NCBI GenBank assembly: GCA_023663705.1
Contig: JAMPGY010000010.1
Location: forward strand, 1 to 64,000
Direction of reading: 5' to 3'
DNA: 64,000 nt
DNA from: Clostridium sp.
Lineage (GTDB): Bacteria > Bacteroidota > Bacteroidia > Bacteroidales > Bacteroidaceae
In this document: positions 61,204 to 64,000 of the stretch, one piece after another
Numbering within the stretch: position 1 is the stretch's first letter
How the letters are laid out: every line of letters begins with the position of its first letter
Program-made: the position numbers and the translations under genes
Notes under the pieces: generated by a model
What the model saw: the letters and a program-made list of their open reading frames with translations, nothing else
Told to the model about the DNA's origin: nothing
The model's database searches: none

Positions 61204-64000
61204 CTATTGCTTGATGAGTTTCTCGGTTTGCATCAGCTTGCCGTCCACATACATGCCCAGCAAGTAGATGCCGTTGGGAATGCCGGCGGGACGCCATGTC
61301 CAGGTGTGCTCTCCGAATTCTGCTTCCGTGCGGCCGGTGTCTATCCGTCGGCCGCTCAGGTCGCTGATGATGAATTCCACGCGGTGACGGCCTTCGGTGC
61401 CGATGGCATAGGCCACGGTGACTTCCGTGTCGAACGGGTTGGGATATACCGACCGCATCTGCATGGCTTCGATGCTTCCGATGCCCGTCACCGTGCCGTT
61501 GATGGGCAGGATGTTGGCTCCCTTGGTGTCGGAGAGGATGATGCTTGCGATGCTTCCGTTGCCCAGTTCGAGCAGTGCGGTGCGTCCCGGTTCGATGCTG
61601 CGGCCGCTCATGGAGTAAGCCAGGAAGAGGTAGGAGCCGTCTTCCATCCGGCGTATCACGCGCTCAAATCCGTCGAGAGCCGCTGTCGGGCGGAACTCGC
61701 TGTCCGATGCGGCTTGGATGGAGAGCTGTATGCCGCCCAGTGCCACGGGGCTCTCCACATACAGCACGCCGTTCTCCACCGTGTAGGTGGCTGTGGCGGC
61801 CAGACCGGCCGTAGCCGTCTGGTTGGGGTGGAGGATGATGTTGATGGTGCCCACCACGTCGAGGATGTTGATGTCCGTGTCGCTGTTCACGTCGGCGGCC
61901 TCAAAGATGAAGGGTTTGGGGTCTTCGTTGGTCATGTAGGCCAGTTCCGTCACCACGTCGGCCACGTCCACACCCATCGAGCCGTTGGCGTCTCCCTTGA
62001 TGGAGGTGAGCGGGGTGGCGGCCACGGTCTTGGAGGGGGAGTTCTCGGTGAGTCCGGTGTTCTGCACCTTATAATAATAGCAGTAGGTGGTGCCGGGCGT
62101 CACGTCGTAGTCTGTAAAGGTTTCGTCGTCCAGCAGCGTCTCGTTGATGCGCAGGGTGTCGCTCGTGGTCTCGTCCGCGTTCACCGTGTAGCGGTAGAGG
62201 TTGTATCCCAGCATGTCCTCGAAGTTCTCTTCGGGCGATTCCCATTGCAGTTCCACCTTGCCCAGTCCCGGCGTGGCTTCAAAGCCCGTGCTCATCGCTC
62301 CGGCGGCCTGCACGTTCACGTTGAAACGCATGTTTTCCACAGGAATCTCGAAGAATTCATCGTCTTCGGCTCCGCTCACGTAGATGCGGTTCACGCCGTC
62401 TATGTCGTCCTTACCCATAATGTTGAGGTAGGCGGTATACACGGTACCCTCTTCGTTCCACGAGCCGTAGGCGTTGATGGCGGTCTGGGTGTAGGGAGGC
62501 CGCACGCCCATGGCGATCGTTGGAGCCACTTTCTTGTTCATCGGGCGGTTGAAGTACACTTCAAACTTATGTCGTCCCACGCCCAGCGGCGGCAGCATCT
62601 CGTATTCGTCCTGTGCATCGTAGCCGTTGACCACTACTTTCCACACGATGCCGTGCGCTTCCGCTACGGGGCGGGTCAGCATGTTGGAGAGGTCAATTTC
62701 GGCAAAGGTGTTGTAACCGGGATATTTGATATCCCATACGGTGGGTTGTACAATGTCAATGCGGCTGGAACCAAGGTAGGAGGGTTCTTCCATGTGGATT
62801 ATAGAGGGGGAAAGGTACATTGACGAACCAATAGAATAGGGTTTATATTCTCTCATATTGGAGAATGAATTACATGCTTTTATATTGAACGTGTTTGATA
62901 TCTCAACAAAATTATTATTGATAAAATTGCATTTATAGTATAAACTTCCGGGATGTAGATTATATTTTATTAAACAATTAAATATATTAGTGCAAGTCGC
63001 ATCTGAAATGCAGATGTTGGGGGTTCTTATGTTGTTTAAAACGCAATTTTCCATTTTTATATAATTAAACATATGCAATTCTGCTGCTAAATCTTCGAAC
63101 GAGCAATATGAAACTGTATCACATACATATTGGCTGTTATCTATATAAATAGCTCTACTAAAATCATTTATAGTTCCAGTGCCCATGTCGGTTTTGGTGA
63201 AGGTTATTAGGTTTTTGGGGGCTCCGTTGGCTACTAAATGTCCTGTTTCTGCTATTTGAATCCCAGTCCCGTCCTTAAATTTAACGACCGTCCCAGGCAG
63301 AATGGTAAGCGTCACTCCGTCTGGTACACCAAGCGTAGACGTAACAATATAATGTACATCCGGAACGAGCGTCATATCCTCGCGAAGCACACCGCCCAAT
63401 TCCACACCATTTTCCACAGAAAGGACAATCTCCTTCTGCAGAGGTTCGGCCATATTGTCGCATGTGGCGGATAGCTGCAAGCGTATATGTCTTCCGTCCA
63501 CACAATCCTTGTTGATGCGGAAGCGCAGGGGATTCTCACTCGTAGCTTTTCCGTAGGAGGACAGGGCGCTGCCGAACGAAACCTTGTTGTCGATAAACTC
63601 AACCACCGTGGGATCCTCCATCTCATCCAAGGAGAGTTCTAAGACGATGTTTTCTGCATTGCCCCAGGCGTTCTTCAGTACGGGATACAACTCAATCAGC
63701 TCGCCGGCATCGGCGCGGCCGTCTCCGTCTCCCTCGCTCTTGTCGTTGAGGGTATACGTGATAAGCGATAACGACGGTTTGCGGTCGCTGTCCTTGATGT
63801 TGTAGGCCGACCACACATCCATGTTGCCGTTGGCGGAGGCAATCAGGTCGCCGAACAGCAGTTCTTTGGAGGCATATTCTTTGGCGGACATCAGGCGCGA
63901 GATGGCACCGGCGGCTAACGGGCAGGCCATGGATGTGCCGTTGAGCGTTTTGTACCGTCCTCCAGGATAGGTGCTGAGTATGTTTGTGCCGGGAGCGGAC
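61204..64000 (-). CDS. Subtilase with beta-helix, Fn3, dockerin and cohesin-like domains (5' partial)
   Basis: 931 residues visible; the gene continues past the window. The sequence enters at the end of a subtilisin domain: the catalytic Ser is at 63931-63933 in NGTSMACPLAAGAI. Then come a beta-rich segment, a right-handed beta-helix-like part (about 62800-63330, with LTILPGTVVKF), another beta segment, and a fibronectin III-like domain (about 62010-62300). A dockerin type I-like calcium-binding pair follows (about 61845-62005: GDANGSMGVDVADVV and ADVNSDTDINILDVV), then a cohesin-like domain (about 61500-61800, with LSDTKGANI), and a sorting tail (VEFIISDLSGRRI, then GIYLLGMYVDGKLM). His and Asp of the triad are outside. 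The beta-helix part is very AT-rich. First visible gene of an operon with the next two. Confidence 0.88.
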   Translation of the reverse strand, partial: SAPGTNILSTYPGGRYKTLNGTSMACPLAAGAISRLMSAKEYASKELLFGDLIASANGNMDVWSAYNIKDSDRKPSLSLITYTLNDKSEGDGDGRADAGELIELYPVLKNAWGNAENIVLELSLDEMEDPTVVEFIDNKVSFGSALSSYGKATSENPLRFRINKDCVDGRHIRLQLSATCDNMAEPLQKEIVLSVENGVELGGVLREDMTLVPDVHYIVTSTLGVPDGVTLTILPGTVVKFKDGTGIQIAETGHLVANGAPKNLITFTKTDMGTGTINDFSRAIYIDNSQYVCDTVSYCSFEDLAAELHMFNYIKMENCVLNNIRTPNICISDATCTNIFNCLIKYNLHPGSLYYKCNFINNNFVEISNTFNIKACNSFSNMREYKPYSIGSSMYLSPSIIHMEEPSYLGSSRIDIVQPTVWDIKYPGYNTFAEIDLSNMLTRPVAEAHGIVWKVVVNGYDAQDEYEMLPPLGVGRHKFEVYFNRPMNKKVAPTIAMGVRPPYTQTAINAYGSWNEEGTVYTAYLNIMGKDDIDGVNRIYVSGAEDDEFFEIPVENMRFNVNVQAAGAMSTGFEATPGLGKVELQWESPEENFEDMLGYNLYRYTVNADETTSDTLRINETLLDDETFTDYDVTPGTTYCYYYKVQNTGLTENSPSKTVAATPLTSIKGDANGSMGVDVADVVTELAYMTNEDPKPFIFEAADVNSDTDINILDVVGTINIILHPNQTATAGLAATATYTVENGVLYVESPVALGGIQLSIQAASDSEFRPTAALDGFERVIRRMEDGSYLFLAYSMSGRSIEPGRTALLELGNGSIASIILSDTKGANILPINGTVTGIGSIEAMQMRSVYPNPFDTEVTVAYAIGTEGRHRVEFIISDLSGRRIDTGRTEAEFGEHTWTWRPAGIPNGIYLLGMYVDGKLMQTEKLIKQ

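Overview
The window is a stretch of a Bacteroidales chromosome, most like Prevotellaceae or Paraprevotella. The evidence is the promoter type (TTTG, 19-20 bp, TAnnTTTG), the near absence of Shine-Dalgarno sequences, the conserved gene blocks parA-parB-DUF5683-mltD-spoT and rsmD-DUF3822, and the type IX secretion (T9SS) genes porW and porX. Many secreted proteins end in a short tail of the form 'GIYIxxGxKVxxK'. The genus cannot be fixed from sequence alone. The DNA is moderately GC-rich except for one conspicuously AT-rich block inside a protease gene near the right end.

Layout. 1-3402: a GH20 hexosaminidase that has lost its export signal. 3403-4243: terminator, 23-bp tandem repeats, tRNA-Pro, and interleaved divergent promoters. 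4244-11651: aroA, a small membrane protein, a metal ABC permease, then porW-porX-tsaE. 11763-15356: a GH95 fucosidase-type enzyme whose promoter lies under a 17-bp-arm inverted repeat. 15522-20125: dnaE-trxA-small acidic protein. 20327-24535: psd-pssA-DUF4834, tadA, yraN, birA, pyrH. 24860-27410: a Cys-type alpha/beta hydrolase, AraC regulator and flavodoxin-type reductase. 27441-29621: GH43 and aroB. 29909-41299: a surface block with a TonB-receptor-like barrel, a repeat protein, a subtilase and a giant leucine-rich-repeat protein. 41450-49706: cls, rsmD, DUF3822, a helicase, alaS and a MerR regulator. 49720-57859: spoT, mltD, DUF5683, parB and parA on the minus strand, then surE-lpxB. 57860-58127: repeats. 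58128-64000: a minus-strand operon with a dockerin-bearing subtilase (cut by the window edge), a three-cohesin-like-domain protein, and a 52-residue protein.

How it fits together. Housekeeping islands (shikimate, phospholipid, lipid A, chromosome partitioning, stringent response) alternate with an exported degradative repertoire. PorW and PorX belong to the T9SS machinery and its regulation. Seven proteins in the window (GH20, GH95, the 33-kb repeat protein, two subtilases, the LRR protein and the cohesin-like protein) carry the C-terminal tail expected of cargo. The GH20 and GH95 enzymes share the same N-terminal accessory domain, suggesting joint work on host or plant glycans. The most unusual element is the right-end operon: four copies of one cohesin-like domain are spread over two adjacent genes, one of which also carries a dockerin-type calcium-binding pair.
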